From Pararobbsia alpina (GTDB taxonomy: Bacteria > Pseudomonadota > Gammaproteobacteria > Burkholderiales > Burkholderiaceae): DNA of 64,000 bases. Positions within the stretch are counted from its first letter, which is position 1. Each line of letters starts with the position of its first letter. The translations under genes were made by a program, and so were the position numbers. This document shows, in pieces, positions 17,445 through 28,031 of this stretch. A model generated the notes under the pieces. That model had not been told where the DNA came from, made no database searches, and was given only the letters and a program-made list of their open reading frames with translations. The stretch is from the NCBI RefSeq assembly GCF_902859895.1, contig NZ_CADIKM010000005.1, positions 186,001 to 250,000 of the forward strand, read 5' to 3'.

Positions 17445-18020
17445 TCAGTTGCCGACGACCGCCGCAGACTGGATCACGACAGGCACGCGGGGCACATCCT
17501 GCATCATGCCGTCGCCGTGGGTCGGAACGCTTTCGATCTTCTTGACGACATCCATGCCGCTCACGACCTTGCCGAACACGGCGTAACCGTTGCCGTCCGG
17601 ATTCGGGAAATCGAGATTCGCGTTATCGACTGTGTTGATGAAGAACTGTGACGTCGCCGAGTTCGGATCACTTGTGCGGGCCATCGCGATGGTGCCCGCG
17701 AGGTTCTTCATTCCGTTCCTGCTCTCGAGCGCAATCGGCGCGTTCGTCGGCTTTTCCTTGAGATCGGGGGTGAAGCCGCCGCCCTGCACCATGAAGCCTG
17801 GAATCACGCGATGGAATACGGTGCCATTGTAGTGGCCCGCGCGCACATAGCTCAGGAAGTTGTCGACCGACTTGGGCGCCTTCGCCGGATCGAGTTCGAC
17901 CTTGAAGTCGCCGAGCGAGGTCTTGAACAGGACGTCGGGGTTGGCTTGCGCCGCCGTACTGGACAGGGCGAACGACAGCGCGACGGCGCACGAGGCGAGC
18001 ACCGGGAAAAGGCGTTTCAT
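17445..18020 (-). CDS. ppiA: Periplasmic peptidyl-prolyl cis-trans isomerase (cyclophilin A type)
   Basis: Cyclophilin of 191 residues with a Sec signal peptide: basic start MKRLFPVL, hydrophobic core, cleavage after AQA at about residue 26. The mature part has [20 protein letters not shown] and [20 protein letters not shown]. It acts on proline bonds in periplasmic proteins. The tandem arrangement with ppiB suggests an old duplication with one copy exported. A TPR gene lies 31 bases upstream, so the three may be one operon. Confidence 0.95.
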   Translation of the reverse strand: MKRLFPVLASCAVALSFALSSTAAQANPDVLFKTSLGDFKVELDPAKAPKSVDNFLSYVRAGHYNGTVFHRVIPGFMVQGGGFTPDLKEKPTNAPIALESRNGMKNLAGTIAMARTSDPNSATSQFFINTVDNANLDFPNPDGNGYAVFGKVVSGMDVVKKIESVPTHGDGMMQDVPRVPVVIQSAAVVGN

Positions 18021-18051
18021 GAAGCATCCTTGCAGAAAATAAAGACTGGCA

Positions 18052-18987
18052 TCAGTCGTTGCGTTGTGGCGAAGGCGGCAGGCCCATGTTATTTTGCGAT
18101 CCCCCGGACGGCGTGATCGCCGGCACGGGGAGCACGGGTATCACCGGTGCGGACTCGCTCGCGCTCGAGGCGGCCGCCGCTGCCGCGGCCTTCGTGCCGC
18201 TTGCCGCGGAGGCGGGCGACAGGATTGCATGAATACTGCTCGCGCGCGTGGTCGACTCGCTGTCGTGCTTGTCGATCGTCGAGGCTCGCGTGTAGGCATC
18301 CTGCGCAAGCTTCAGATAGAGGCTGCCGAGGTTCTGGTAAGCGAGCGCGAACGACGGGTTCGCCGCGACCGCTGTTTCGAGCGTGGCGCGCGCATTGTCG
18401 TACTGACCGCGCTTCGCATAGAGCGCCGCGAGATTATTGTAGGGCTCGGGTAGCTCAGGGTATTCCTGAATCAGGGCCTGCAGGGCCTCGATGGCCTCGT
18501 CATCGCGGCCAAGGCGCGCGAGCACCGTTGCGCGCTTGAACTTGGCCTGTGCGTCCTGCGGGTTCGTCTTGAGCCGCGCGTCGAGCTGGTCGAGCGCCTG
18601 CGTCCACTGTTTGTTCGCGATCGAAGCATCGATGTGGGGCGTGCCGTCGAGTACAGGTACTTTCGAGATCTGCGCGTTCGCGTCCGATATCAGCCTACCC
18701 GTGCCTGGAATCGCAAGCGCCGCCAGCGCCGTGAGACTCAAGCAGAACGCCGCGTCATGCAGACCCGTGCGCAAGGCGGTCTTGAGACTCGAGCCCGTGT
18801 TTGGGGCGATACCCTGGCGGGCCCCGGTGCCTGGGTCCATGCCGAGGCCCTGGCGCCGGCTGTCGGTATGCTCGCCTGCCGCACCAGTGCTTGCGCCGCC
18901 ACGTGCAGCGGGACCGGCGCATGAGCGGGTGCCCAATTGTCGATACCGCGCCAGTACTGCTGCGGCTACGCCGCGGGTGATCTTCAT
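18052..18987 (-). CDS. TPR-repeat protein, membrane-anchored or exported
   Basis: Protein of 311 residues. The start [20 protein letters not shown] at 18987 is chosen because upstream frame sequence is Arg-rich without domain character. An Ala/Gly-rich variable part precedes a hydrophobic segment at about 76-95 ([20 protein letters not shown]), which may be a membrane anchor. Residues about 118-235 hold at least three tetratricopeptide units, for example [20 protein letters not shown] and [20 protein letters not shown]. The C-terminus is Ala/Ser/Pro-rich low complexity. It is probably a periplasmic scaffold; the partner is unknown. It is divergent from cysS. Confidence 0.75.
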   Translation of the reverse strand: MKITRGVAAAVLARYRQLGTRSCAGPAARGGASTGAAGEHTDSRRQGLGMDPGTGARQGIAPNTGSSLKTALRTGLHDAAFCLSLTALAALAIPGTGRLISDANAQISKVPVLDGTPHIDASIANKQWTQALDQLDARLKTNPQDAQAKFKRATVLARLGRDDEAIEALQALIQEYPELPEPYNNLAALYAKRGQYDNARATLETAVAANPSFALAYQNLGSLYLKLAQDAYTRASTIDKHDSESTTRASSIHAILSPASAASGTKAAAAAAASSASESAPVIPVLPVPAITPSGGSQNNMGLPPSPQRND

Positions 18988-19151
18988 AGGGCAAATGACG
19001 GATGGTATACTCGCCCGCATTCTAACAAAATGTCCGCGCGTTCCATGAACGATCGGACTGCCGTCGCGATCGCGAGGTCGCATCGCTCCTGGCCGTGCAG
19101 CTGCAAGGCGCCGCCGGCGCTGCGGTGACATTCTGGACCTCGCCACGTTCT

Positions 19152-20552
19152 ATGGATCCACTTCGAATCTACAACACGCTTGCGCGTGACAAACAGACAT
19201 TCGTGCCGCTCACGCCGGGCGAAGTACGGATGTACGTATGCGGGATGACCGTGTACGACTATTGCCACGTCGGTCATGCACGCGTGATGGTGGCGTTCGA
19301 TCTCGTGCAGCGCTGGCTGCGTACACTTGGTTATCGCGTGACCTATGTGCGCAACATCACCGACATCGATGACAAGATCATTCGCCGCGCGCTCGAGAAC
19401 GGCGAGACCATCGGTGCGCTGACGAACCGATTCATCACGGCGATGCATGAGGATGCCGCGGCACTCGGCGTTGCGCGTCCCGATATCGAGCCGCGCGCGA
19501 CGCAGTTCGTGCCGCAGATGCTGTCGATGATCGAACTGCTCGAAAAGAATGGGTATGCGTATCAAGGCGGCGACGGCGATGTGAATTTTGCCGTGCGCAA
19601 GTTCGCGAACTATGGTGAGCTTTCGGGCAAGTCGATCGAGGATCTGCGTGCGGGCGAACGTGTTTCGACCAACGAGGCCAAGCAGGATCCTCTCGACTTC
19701 GTGTTGTGGAAGCAGGCCAAGCCCGAGGAGCCGCCCGAGTCGGGCTGGGACTCGCCCTGGGGCCGTGGACGTCCGGGCTGGCATATCGAATGCTCCGCAA
19801 TGTCATGCGCGTTGCTCGGTGATCGCTTCGACATTCATGGCGGCGGACAGGACCTGCAGTTTCCGCACCATGAGAACGAGATTGCGCAGAGCGAAGGGGC
19901 GACCGGCACCCACTTCGTTAACTATTGGATGCACAACGGCTATATCCAGATCGACAACGAGAAGATGTCGAAATCGCTCGGCAACTTCTTCACGATCCGT
20001 GAAGTGCTCGAACGCTTCGATGCGGAAGTGCTGCGTTTCTTTATTTTGAGAGCACACTATCGCAGCCCGTTGAACTACAGTGATGTGCATCTCGAAGATG
20101 CACGTGCTGGACTCACGCGGCTCTATACCGCGCTCAAGGATGTCGAGCCCGGCGACGGCGCGCTCGACTGGAATGAAGCGCATGCGATGCGTTTTCGCGC
20201 CGCGATGAACGACGATTTCAATACGGTCGTCGCGGTATCGGTGCTGTTCGAACTCGCAAGCGAAGTCAACCGCACGCGCGAGCCCGCGCTGGCGCGACAG
20301 TTGCATGGCTTGGGTGGCGTGCTCGGTTTGCTCGCGCGCGATCCGCGCGAGTTTCTGCAGGCCGCGGCCGGCGGTAGTGCAGCTGCCGGCATGCTGGACG
20401 CAGTGGCGATCGAGGTGGCGATCGAAGCGCGCGCCGCGGCCAAGCGTGGAAAGAATTATGCAGAGGCAGACCGGATTCGCGGCGAATTGCTTGCTGCGGG
20501 TGTGGTGCTCGAAGATAAACCTGGCGGCGCGACTGAATGGCGTCGCGCGTGA
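19152..20552 (+). CDS. cysS: Cysteinyl-tRNA synthetase
   Basis: Class I aminoacyl-tRNA synthetase charging tRNA-Cys. The 466 residues begin [20 protein letters not shown]; the ATG at 19152 fits the family while the frame open from 19095 adds unrelated sequence. Signatures are [15 protein letters not shown] (zinc Cys and HIGH-like), [10 protein letters not shown] and [10 protein letters not shown] (zinc ligands), and [11 protein letters not shown] (KMSKS loop). It is the first gene of a compact run with alkA, accA and tilS. Confidence 0.97.
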   Translation: MDPLRIYNTLARDKQTFVPLTPGEVRMYVCGMTVYDYCHVGHARVMVAFDLVQRWLRTLGYRVTYVRNITDIDDKIIRRALENGETIGALTNRFITAMHEDAAALGVARPDIEPRATQFVPQMLSMIELLEKNGYAYQGGDGDVNFAVRKFANYGELSGKSIEDLRAGERVSTNEAKQDPLDFVLWKQAKPEEPPESGWDSPWGRGRPGWHIECSAMSCALLGDRFDIHGGGQDLQFPHHENEIAQSEGATGTHFVNYWMHNGYIQIDNEKMSKSLGNFFTIREVLERFDAEVLRFFILRAHYRSPLNYSDVHLEDARAGLTRLYTALKDVEPGDGALDWNEAHAMRFRAAMNDDFNTVVAVSVLFELASEVNRTREPALARQLHGLGGVLGLLARDPREFLQAAAGGSAAAGMLDAVAIEVAIEARAAAKRGKNYAEADRIRGELLAAGVVLEDKPGGATEWRRA

Positions 20553-20575
20553 CCGGGCGACAACCGGGAGGCGAG

Positions 20576-21574
20576 ATGGCAACGGCCAGCAAGACCGCCG
20601 CGCGCAAGACTGTGCGTGCGAGCGCCGGCAAAGCGGGAGCACAGGCAAAGGGTGCGTTGAAGGCAAGCGTGCGCGATGCGGCGGCGCCCGCAACCCCGCC
20701 GCGCGCGAATGGCGCGAAGAAGGCTCATGCGAACGGTGCCAATGGCGGGGCGGGTGCGGTCGCTGCATCAGGTGCCGCCGTGCCCGCACCGGTTGCCCGC
20801 AAGAGCGCGCGAAAGGTGACGAGCAAGGTCGCGAGCAAAGTTGCGGGCAAGGCCGACCGGATCGAAGCGGTCGGCGAGGGCGAAGTCGTTCGCAAGTCGC
20901 GCGCGACGAATGCAAAGGAAGCGCCTGCCTCGGTGCAGACCGGCATTCTCGAGCCGACTGTCACGCGTCCCGACTATTGGGACCGGGCATGCGCCGATCT
21001 CGTGCGTCGCGACCGCATCCTCAAGAAATTGATCCCGCAATTCGGACCGGTGCACCTTGCCGTGCGCGGCGATCCGTTCGTCACGCTCGCGCGTTCGGTG
21101 GTCGGTCAACAGATCTCGGTGAAGGCGGCCCAGGCGGTCTGGGAGCGCGTGAAGGAGGCATGTCCTTCGCTTGCACCGACCCGGTTCATCAAGCTCGGCC
21201 ATGAAAAGCTCGCCGCCTGCGGGCTGTCGAAACGCAAGGCCGAATACATCCTCGATCTCGCCGCCCACTTTGGATCCGGCGCGCTTCACGTCGACACGTG
21301 GGTGAGCATGGACGACGAGGCCGTGATCGCCGAACTCACGCAGATTCGCGGTATCGGCCGCTGGACCGCCGAGATGTTTCTGATTTTCAACCTGATGCGT
21401 CCCGACGTGCTGCCGCTCGACGACGTCGGCCTGATCCAGGCGATCAGCGTGAACTACTTCAGCGGGGAGCCCGTGACGCGCAGCGAGGCACGTGAGGTGG
21501 CGGCCAACTGGGAGCCTTGGCGCACCGTGGCGACATGGTATATGTGGCGCAGCCTCGATAACGTGGCCGTTTGA
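20576..21574 (+). CDS. alkA: DNA-3-methyladenine glycosylase (AlkA-like) with histone-H1-like N-terminal tail
   Basis: HhH-GPD base-excision glycosylase removing alkylated bases. The start at 20576 is supported by GGGAGG just upstream. Residues 1 to about 115 are a Lys/Ala-rich low-complexity tail (for example ARKSARKVTSKVASKVAGKA), like bacterial histone-H1/PAKKA-type tails, probably DNA-binding. The domain follows: LARSVVGQQISVKAAQAVWE, the hairpin QIRGIGRWTAEMFLIF (about 256-271) and LPLDDVGLIQAI with the catalytic Asp near 282-283. The gene follows cysS by 23 bases and precedes accA by 39 bases. Confidence 0.88.
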   Translation: MATASKTAARKTVRASAGKAGAQAKGALKASVRDAAAPATPPRANGAKKAHANGANGGAGAVAASGAAVPAPVARKSARKVTSKVASKVAGKADRIEAVGEGEVVRKSRATNAKEAPASVQTGILEPTVTRPDYWDRACADLVRRDRILKKLIPQFGPVHLAVRGDPFVTLARSVVGQQISVKAAQAVWERVKEACPSLAPTRFIKLGHEKLAACGLSKRKAEYILDLAAHFGSGALHVDTWVSMDDEAVIAELTQIRGIGRWTAEMFLIFNLMRPDVLPLDDVGLIQAISVNYFSGEPVTRSEAREVAANWEPWRTVATWYMWRSLDNVAV

Positions 21575-21613
21575 ATTAGAATACGCTTCCTGCTTGACCC
21601 AAGGATTCTAAAT

Positions 21614-22585
21614 ATGAAGACGACTTTTCTGGATTTCGAGCAGCCGATCGCTGAGCTCGAGGCGAAGATCGATGAACTGCGTTTTGTGCAGGACGATTCG
21701 GCTGTCGACATTTCGGAAGAGATCGACCGGCTGTCGAAAAAAAGCCAGCAGTTGACCAAGGATCTGTACCAGAACCTGTCGCCGTGGCAGGTCTCGCAGA
21801 TTGCGCGACATCCGCAACGGCCGTACACGCTCGACTATGTGAGCGAGATGTTCACGGACTTCCACGAACTGCACGGCGATCGCAATTTTGCGGACGACCA
21901 GTCTATCCTCGGCGGCCTCGCGCGCTTCAACGGCCAGCCGTGCATGGTGATCGGCCAGCAAAAGGGCCGCGATACGAAGGAGCGCGCGATGCGCAACTTC
22001 GGCATGCCCAAGCCGGAAGGGTATCGAAAGGCCGAACGCCTGATGCGTCTGGCCGAGAAATTCGGCTTGCCGCTGTTCACGTTCATCGATACGCCGGGTG
22101 CGTATCCGGGCATCGATGCTGAAGAACGGGGTCAGTCCGAGGCAATTGGTCACAACCTCTATGTGATGGCCGAGCTCAAGGTGCCGATCATCGCGACGAT
22201 CATCGGTGAGGGCGGTTCGGGTGGTGCGCTCGCGATCGCCGTCGCCGATTCCCTGCTGATGCTTCAGTTCGCGACCTATTCGGTGATCTCACCCGAAGGC
22301 TGTGCCTCGATCCTGTGGAAGAGCGCGACGAAGGCGCCTGAGGCTGCCGAGGCACTGGGACTCACCGCGCATCGTTTGAAGGCGCTTGGCCTGATCGACA
22401 AGATCGTCAATGAACCGCTCGGCGGCGCGCATCGCGATCCGAAGAACATGGCAGCCATGTTGCGTCGTGCGCTTGCCGATTCGATCCGGCAGTTCCAGGG
22501 CATGAGCACCAAGGACCTGCGTGACCGGCGTCTTGAACGCTTGATGGGCTATGGCAAGTTCAAGGAAAGCCACCCCGGCCAATAA
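21614..22585 (+). CDS. accA: Acetyl-CoA carboxylase carboxyltransferase subunit alpha
   Basis: Forms with AccD the carboxyltransferase that transfers carboxyl from biotin carrier to acetyl-CoA for fatty acid synthesis. The 323 residues have the usual length: [20 protein letters not shown] at the start, [48 protein letters not shown] and [12 protein letters not shown]. It overlaps the start of tilS by 35 bases. Confidence 0.97.
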   Translation: MKTTFLDFEQPIAELEAKIDELRFVQDDSAVDISEEIDRLSKKSQQLTKDLYQNLSPWQVSQIARHPQRPYTLDYVSEMFTDFHELHGDRNFADDQSILGGLARFNGQPCMVIGQQKGRDTKERAMRNFGMPKPEGYRKAERLMRLAEKFGLPLFTFIDTPGAYPGIDAEERGQSEAIGHNLYVMAELKVPIIATIIGEGGSGGALAIAVADSLLMLQFATYSVISPEGCASILWKSATKAPEAAEALGLTAHRLKALGLIDKIVNEPLGGAHRDPKNMAAMLRRALADSIRQFQGMSTKDLRDRRLERLMGYGKFKESHPGQ

Positions 22586-24236
22586 GTCCGCTTCGGACAA
22601 CGGGTCCGCTTCGGTGGACGGGCCGGGTCGTGCGCGGGATGAGCCATCCGAGTCGGTCGAGCGCATTCGCGCCAGGCATGATCCCGCCCACGATGCCGAT
22701 CAGCAGGTGCTTGCAGCCGTTCGCGCTGCGTCTGCCCTTGCCCCTGTCGCGGTTGCATTCAGCGGCGGCCTTGATTCGGCCGTTCTGCTCGACGCGGTAT
22801 GCGCCGTGCTTGGGCCGTCGAACTGCATTGCACTCCATATTCATCACGGCCTCAGCGTGCACGCCGACGCGTGGCTCGCTCATGCGCGGCATGTTGCCGA
22901 GGTGACGGGCGCGGGTTTTGTCGCGCGACGCGTCGACCTCGGCAATTGCGCAGGGCAGGGCGTCGAGGCCGCCGCGCGCGGTGCGCGCTATGCCGCGTTG
23001 TTCGAACTCTGCGATACCGTCGGCGCGACCACGCTGATGCTTGGTCACCATGCCGACGACCAGGCCGAGACCTTCCTGCTGCAAGCTCTGCGCGGGGCCG
23101 GCCTGCGCGGCCTGTCGGCGATGCCTGCCGAGACCCGCGATCGCCATGCGGGGCTCAGACTTCTTCGACCTCTGCTGGCCTTGCCGCGCAGTGTGCTGCT
23201 GGCTTATGCGCAGCGGCGCGGCCTGCAATGGATCGATGACGAATCGAACGACGATCCCCGGTTCGCACGCAATGCCCTGCGTCATCGCGTGCTGGCGTCG
23301 CTCGATGAACACTTTCCCGCGTATCGCGAAGGGCTCGCGCGCAGTGCGCGTCACGCGGCCGAAGCGCAGGGCCTGCTCGATGAGGTCGCGGCGCTGGACC
23401 TGCAAACCCTCGTGGTTCCCGTTGCCGAAGCGAACCCAAGCAAGGGCCTTCACGCCTTGTCGCTGATCGCATTGCGGGCACTCGATTCGAAGAGCCCGCC
23501 GCGCGCGGTGAACCTGCTGCGATACTGGCTGCGCGAGGAGGGGCTGCATGCGATGTCCACTGCGCGCCTCGAGAACCTGATCGACAAGCTGCGCACGCTG
23601 GCCGACGATCGCAGCTTGAACTTCATGCATGCTGCTCATGTGCTGCGGCACTATCGCGGTGTGCTGAGTTGGGAGCCTGCCGCACCGGCGGATGACACCA
23701 TGCCTGCGGCGCGGCCATCGGCTTCGACCTGGGTCTCGACTTCAACTTCGACCTCGTCGACACCTTCGGTTCCGCTATCGGTATCCCTGTGGACGCCGCC
23801 TTCGACATGGGTGTTCGAGGCACTCGACGACAAGAATCGTCGTGCCCCGGTATCGCTCGACTGGTCCGGTGAAGAGGTATGGCACCTGGCTGCGTGGCGT
23901 GGCTCGCTTGTGTTCGCGCCAACCCAGGCGGATGATCCGCAACGCGTCGCCACGTCGCTGCTGCGCAGCGCACGGCTCGTCGCACGCGCGCGTGAAGGGG
24001 GAGAGCGTCTGCGCAGGGTCGCGGGCGGCTCTTCGCGCAGCCTCAAGAATCTTTTCCAGCAGGCGGGTGTGCCTGCGTGGCGTCGCGACGTCCCGCTGCT
24101 TTTCTGCGGTGAGCAATTGATTTTCGTGCCGGGCATCGGCCTCGATAGCGCGGCACAACTCACGCCAATCGCCCAGAGCGACGCGCAGCAAACGTGGCGG
24201 CGCATCGAATGGCGGCCCGATACGGTGCTTGCCTAG
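22551..24236 (+). CDS. tilS: tRNA(Ile)-lysidine synthetase
   Basis: Converts C34 of tRNA-Ile(CAU) to lysidine using ATP, so that it reads AUA. The P-loop [10 protein letters not shown] is at residues 71-80, [20 protein letters not shown] follows, and the C-terminal domain ends with [12 protein letters not shown]. At 561 residues it is longer than usual: an N-terminal extension of about 55 residues and a Ser/Thr/Pro-rich stretch around 385-420 ([20 protein letters not shown]) between the central and C-terminal domains. The start at 22551 lies inside accA and is the only ATG upstream of the domain in frame; a later start cannot be excluded. Confidence 0.92.
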   Translation: MASSRKATPANKSASDNGSASVDGPGRARDEPSESVERIRARHDPAHDADQQVLAAVRAASALAPVAVAFSGGLDSAVLLDAVCAVLGPSNCIALHIHHGLSVHADAWLAHARHVAEVTGAGFVARRVDLGNCAGQGVEAAARGARYAALFELCDTVGATTLMLGHHADDQAETFLLQALRGAGLRGLSAMPAETRDRHAGLRLLRPLLALPRSVLLAYAQRRGLQWIDDESNDDPRFARNALRHRVLASLDEHFPAYREGLARSARHAAEAQGLLDEVAALDLQTLVVPVAEANPSKGLHALSLIALRALDSKSPPRAVNLLRYWLREEGLHAMSTARLENLIDKLRTLADDRSLNFMHAAHVLRHYRGVLSWEPAAPADDTMPAARPSASTWVSTSTSTSSTPSVPLSVSLWTPPSTWVFEALDDKNRRAPVSLDWSGEEVWHLAAWRGSLVFAPTQADDPQRVATSLLRSARLVARAREGGERLRRVAGGSSRSLKNLFQQAGVPAWRRDVPLLFCGEQLIFVPGIGLDSAAQLTPIAQSDAQQTWRRIEWRPDTVLA

Positions 24237-24354
24237 CCCTCGCATTCGTGTTGCAACCCCATTTGATCCAAGCTAACCCCTTGTTTTTTCGGCGTGCATC
24301 GGGTAATTTCGAGAGCTTGCCCAATCGCTCTGAATCAGGCAGTTTTCGAATAAC

Positions 24355-25605
24355 ATGGCACTGATCGTACATAAATACGGCGGCACGTCGATGGGCTCGG
24401 TCGAGCGCATCAAGAATGTCGCGGCGCGCGTCGCCAAATGGCACAAGGCAGGTCACAAGATGGTCGTCGTCCCATCGGCGATGTCGGGTGAAACCAACCG
24501 TCTTCTCGGCCTGGCGAAGGCCATCACTCCACATCCGAGTCCGCGTGAACTCGACCTGATCGCCGCAACCGGCGAGCAGGTCAGCGTCGGCCTGCTCGCG
24601 ATCGCGCTGCAGGAAGCCGGCATCGACGCGATCAGCTATGCGGGCTGGCAGGTGCCGATCGCAACCGACAGCGCGTTCACGAAGGCGCGCATCTCGAGCA
24701 TCGACGACAAGCGCGTACTGGCCGACCTCGATGCGGGGAAGGTCGTGGTGATCACCGGTTTCCAGGGCATCGATCCCGATGGACATATCACGACGCTCGG
24801 CCGCGGCGGCTCCGATACTTCGGCGGTGGCGGTGGCGGCTGCGCTGAAGGCCGAAGAGTGCCTGATCTACACCGACGTCGACGGTGTCTATACGACGGAC
24901 CCGCGCGTGGTCGACGATGCGCGCCGGCTCGACCGGATCACGTTCGAAGAGATGCTGGAAATGGCCAGCCTCGGTTCGAAGGTGCTGCAGATCCGCTCCG
25001 TCGAATTCGCCGGCAAATATCAGGTGAAGACGCGTGTGCTGTCGAGCCTGACCGATCCGCAGATGCCGCTCGACGAAGAAATGCGTTCGGGGACCCTGAT
25101 TACTTTTGAAGAAGACGACACCATGGAACAAGCCGTCATTTCGGGCATTGCCTTCCAGCGCGACGAAGCGCGGATCATTGTCGCGGACGTCCCCGACAAG
25201 CCCGGTATTGCGTATCAGATCCTCGGCCCGATCGCCGAGGCGAACATCGACGTCGACATGATCATCCAGAATCAGAGCGTCGACGGCCTGACCGATTTCA
25301 CCTTCACCGTCGGGCGCGGCGAATACCAGCGCTCGCTGGAAATCCTGACCCAGCATGTGAAGGACCACATCGGCGCGGGTAAGGTACTTGGTGACACCAA
25401 GGTATCGAAGGTTTCGGTGGTCGGCGTGGGCATGCGTTCGCACGTGGGCATTGCGAGCAAGATGTTCCGGACCTTGTCGGAGGAGGGCATCAACATCCAG
25501 ATGATCTCGACGTCCGAGATCAAGATTTCCGTGCTGATTGACGAGAAGTACATGGAGTTGGCCGTCCGGGCCCTGCATAAGGCATTTGAACTCGACCGGG
25601 CCTGA
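24355..25605 (+). CDS. lysC: Aspartate kinase
   Basis: Phosphorylates aspartate, first step to lysine, threonine, methionine and diaminopimelate. The 416 residues start MALIVHKYGGTSMGSVERIK. The kinase domain has ATGEQVSVGLLAIAL and TTLGRGGSDTSAVAVAAAL; two ACT domains follow from about residue 265 (ADVPDKPGIAYQILGPIAEA and VGMRSHVGIASKMFRTLSEE), the regulatory sites for lysine/threonine feedback in the family. It stands 118 bases after tilS and before tRNA-Ser. Confidence 0.97.
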   Translation: MALIVHKYGGTSMGSVERIKNVAARVAKWHKAGHKMVVVPSAMSGETNRLLGLAKAITPHPSPRELDLIAATGEQVSVGLLAIALQEAGIDAISYAGWQVPIATDSAFTKARISSIDDKRVLADLDAGKVVVITGFQGIDPDGHITTLGRGGSDTSAVAVAAALKAEECLIYTDVDGVYTTDPRVVDDARRLDRITFEEMLEMASLGSKVLQIRSVEFAGKYQVKTRVLSSLTDPQMPLDEEMRSGTLITFEEDDTMEQAVISGIAFQRDEARIIVADVPDKPGIAYQILGPIAEANIDVDMIIQNQSVDGLTDFTFTVGRGEYQRSLEILTQHVKDHIGAGKVLGDTKVSKVSVVGVGMRSHVGIASKMFRTLSEEGINIQMISTSEIKISVLIDEKYMELAVRALHKAFELDRA

Positions 25606-25744
25606 GGCCGCGCTCGTGAATGGCGCGCAAGCCTGACTGAAAAATGATGGCTTCCCTGCGTTGCAGGGTTTGACCGGGAAGGGCTTTGCCGCTATGATTC
25701 ACGTCTCGTCGCGAAAGGCTTCCGCCGCGTACGAGATCAGTTTG

Positions 25745-25838
25745 GGAGACGTGGCCGAGAGGTCGAAGGCACTCCCCTGCTAAGGGAGCATCTGGGCCAA
25801 AACCTGGATCGAGGGTTCGAATCCCTCCGTCTCCGCCA
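25745..25838 (+). tRNA. tRNA-Ser (anticodon GCU)
   Basis: A 94-base class II tRNA with encoded CCA. Acceptor GGAGACG pairs with CGTCTCC, discriminator G; the anticodon loop is CCTGCTAAG-like with GCT between CTCCC and GGGAG stems; a long variable arm and the T-arm GAGGGTTCGAATCCCTC are present. tRNA-Ser genes are common integration targets, and accessory genes begin right after it. Confidence 0.97.
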
Positions 25839-25851
25839 GTGATGGCGGCGA

Positions 25852-25890
25852 AACCCCGTAGAGTCGCGGCTCTACGGGGTTTTTGTTTTT
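25852..25890 (+). terminator. Strong Rho-independent terminator after tRNA-Ser
   Basis: Perfect 12-bp stem AACCCCGTAGAG/CTCTACGGGGTT (25852-25863 with 25870-25881), six-base loop, then a T-rich run. It may work in both directions, since the convergent gene ends at 25896. Confidence 0.9.
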
Positions 25891-25895
25891 CCGGC

Positions 25896-27293
25896 TCACA
25901 AAAGTCTGGCAATCGCTGCGCGCCGTTCGAGCATGGCGTCATAGGCGCGTTTGATCCGCGCGACTGCCGGACGCTTGTACGGGAATTTCTCGTTTCGCGG
26001 GTGCACGAGCATCGTGGCGTTGGCTTCAAAAACGACGACGAATCCGTTACGGTCGAGCGCGCAGTCGATACCCCAATAATCGAGTGCGATCGCGTCGCGT
26101 ATCGCGCGAAGGACGGCGTACTGACGCTCGCCGAAGACCGAATCCGGAGCGTCGAGAAATGCGCGCTCCTCATTCTGCATCCACTCCTGATTGACCATGT
26201 CCGTCGCCGCGTGGTGGATCTTCCACTTGTCGTCGATCGCGAGATGGTAGGGGAGGATCTCGCCATCGACGAACATGAAGCGATATTTTCGGAAGTAGCC
26301 GTCGGCCGAGCGATAGTCGATGTACTTCGAAACGTAATAGTGAGGCGCAGCGGTTTGTTCGACGAATGCGCATAGCGCTGCCCGGTCTTCGACTTTATCG
26401 AAGTCTTTGCCGCCATGGGTGCCTGCTCGGCGGACGAGGAGGGGGTATGCGCAAGGGCTGGTAAAGGGGCTCGGGTCGTCCTCGCGCAACGCTAAGCGCA
26501 TTTCATCGATCGAATAGCGCCAGGTTGGTGGTGCGATGCAATCGCCGATCGAAGCAAGCCGCTCCGAAACCGACTGGCGTCCCGTTAGCGCGATGCATTC
26601 GGGACGATTGACTACAGGCTTGCCGATTTGTGCAAGCAGCTGTGCGGCACTCTCGAGCAAGTTGCCCGCATTGTCGACATCGCCAATCAGATTGAATACG
26701 ACGTCGGTCGATGCACGTAGCGACTCGACGTTGTACTCGACACCGGCAACGACGCTCAGCATGTGTACGTTATATTTGACCACGCGCAACAGCTCGATGA
26801 AAGGCGTATTGCCCGCGCCCGGCGCAAAAAGCATCAGCACGCGAAACGAGGGCGTGCCACCGAGTGCATGTCCGACCTGGACAGGGTCGCGCAATGCCAC
26901 GCTCCGTTGGAGGTTCGATTTTGCCTCATCGAGGCGTCCAAATCCCTGGAGCAGATGCGCGACGACTTCGTGTGCGCCCGCGTCGCGCGGGTCCTCCTCG
27001 ATTACGCTCTGGAAATGCCGTAGTGCGAGTCCGAGCTGGTTCTGGCTTGCATAGGCAAAGCCAAGTTGACGATGCGCGGTCGCGTCCTCTGGCGTGTGTT
27101 CGAGCCTCCAACGGAGCCAGCGTTGGGCCTGTTCGACGCGCCCCGTGAGCATCAGGATCTTCGTCAGATTGAGGCATGCACCCCATCGTTGCGGGTCGGC
27201 TTCGATCGCATACCGGTACAGGGCTTCGGCTTCGAGAAGGCGACCTGCCTGATGATGGGCAAAGGCCGCGTCGAGCATTGAGTCAATGGTCAT
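25896..27293 (-). CDS. TPR protein with ATP-grasp-like C-terminal region
   Basis: Protein of 465 residues. Residues 1 to about 135 contain tetratricopeptide units (DAAFAHHQAGRLLEAEALYR, LGFAYASQNQLGLALRHFQS). Residues 150-240 form an alpha/beta segment (FRVLMLFAPGAGNTPFIELL; VVFNLIGDVDNAGN) and residues 240-460 resemble a RimK-type ATP-grasp fold: GKPVVNRPECI, a core Lys/Arg-containing strand LLVRRAGTHGGKDF, YYVSKYIDYRSADGYFRKYR, and near the end WGIDCALDRNGFVVVFEANA, where Asp and Glu-x-Asn would bind Mg-ATP. This suggests a carboxylate-amine ligase, perhaps acting on a peptide. The substrate is unknown. It lies just after tRNA-Ser in opposite orientation, with no obvious precursor gene beside it. 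Confidence 0.65.
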   Translation of the reverse strand: MTIDSMLDAAFAHHQAGRLLEAEALYRYAIEADPQRWGACLNLTKILMLTGRVEQAQRWLRWRLEHTPEDATAHRQLGFAYASQNQLGLALRHFQSVIEEDPRDAGAHEVVAHLLQGFGRLDEAKSNLQRSVALRDPVQVGHALGGTPSFRVLMLFAPGAGNTPFIELLRVVKYNVHMLSVVAGVEYNVESLRASTDVVFNLIGDVDNAGNLLESAAQLLAQIGKPVVNRPECIALTGRQSVSERLASIGDCIAPPTWRYSIDEMRLALREDDPSPFTSPCAYPLLVRRAGTHGGKDFDKVEDRAALCAFVEQTAAPHYYVSKYIDYRSADGYFRKYRFMFVDGEILPYHLAIDDKWKIHHAATDMVNQEWMQNEERAFLDAPDSVFGERQYAVLRAIRDAIALDYWGIDCALDRNGFVVVFEANATMLVHPRNEKFPYKRPAVARIKRAYDAMLERRAAIARLL

Positions 27294-27458
27294 GCAAGAT
27301 TTGATATCCGTTACGCTACGAGTTCACCTTAGCAGCGTGGATACCGAATCCATCAGTGAAATAAGCGGGAGCACGCTTACGGATGGTTACCTGTAAGGAA
27401 CGCTCGCAGTGAGTCGAAGCAACCCGCAACTCAATCGCCGTGCACCGCCCTTACACGA

Positions 27459-28031
27459 TCAACTCAAATAGCCGAGGTGCTCGGCGAGGATGGCGGTCCC
27501 CACACCGATAAGAATCACACCCCCTGCTATTTCAGCGCGTTTTCCGATCGTTGCCCCAAGTACCCGGCCGAGCATGACGCCGATTGTGACCATCAACATC
27601 GTGGCGAGACCGATCGTGGCCGCGGTGGAAAAAATGTTGACATCGATAAATGCGAGGCCCGCGCCTACCGCCATCGCATCCATGCTGGTTGCGAATCCGG
27701 TGACAGCCAGAACCCAGAATGAGTGCGAATTCGGTTTTTCAACTTCCTGCTGCTGTGGTTTCGAGAAACCCGCCTTGATCATTCGCGCACCCAGGATGAA
27801 CAGCAAACCAAAGGCAATCCAATGGTCCCAGGAAGCAACGTACTGAGTCGCTGCTTTACCTAGCGCCCAGCCGATTAGCGGTGTTAGCGCTTCGATCACG
27901 CCAAAGATAAGCCCCGTCTTGAGCGCTTCACGAAGGTGGGGTCTGTGTAGCGTCGCGCCTTTCCCAACGGCTGCCGCGAATGCATCAGTCGACATGGCAA
28001 AAGCAAGAAGAAGGGTGGAAGCGATATTCAT
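27459..28031 (-). CDS. mntP: Manganese efflux pump MntP
   Basis: Inner-membrane Mn(II) exporter of 190 residues with six predicted helices. The two conserved acidic repeats are visible: [14 protein letters not shown] near the start and [20 protein letters not shown] in the middle. The start ATG at 28031 has no strong ribosome binding site and lies inside a sequence that can pair with the riboswitch upstream, so translation is probably switched on by manganese. No mntH or mntR is in the window. Confidence 0.95.
   Translation of the reverse strand: MNIASTLLLAFAMSTDAFAAAVGKGATLHRPHLREALKTGLIFGVIEALTPLIGWALGKAATQYVASWDHWIAFGLLFILGARMIKAGFSKPQQQEVEKPNSHSFWVLAVTGFATSMDAMAVGAGLAFIDVNIFSTAATIGLATMLMVTIGVMLGRVLGATIGKRAEIAGGVILIGVGTAILAEHLGYLS

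Noticed and set aside
22560-23651. 363-codon open frame on the minus strand
   Set aside because: Antisense to tilS, no start signal or domain.
24160-25578. 472-codon open frame on the minus strand
   Set aside because: Antisense to lysC and tilS; Asp/Arg/His-rich composition and no motif.
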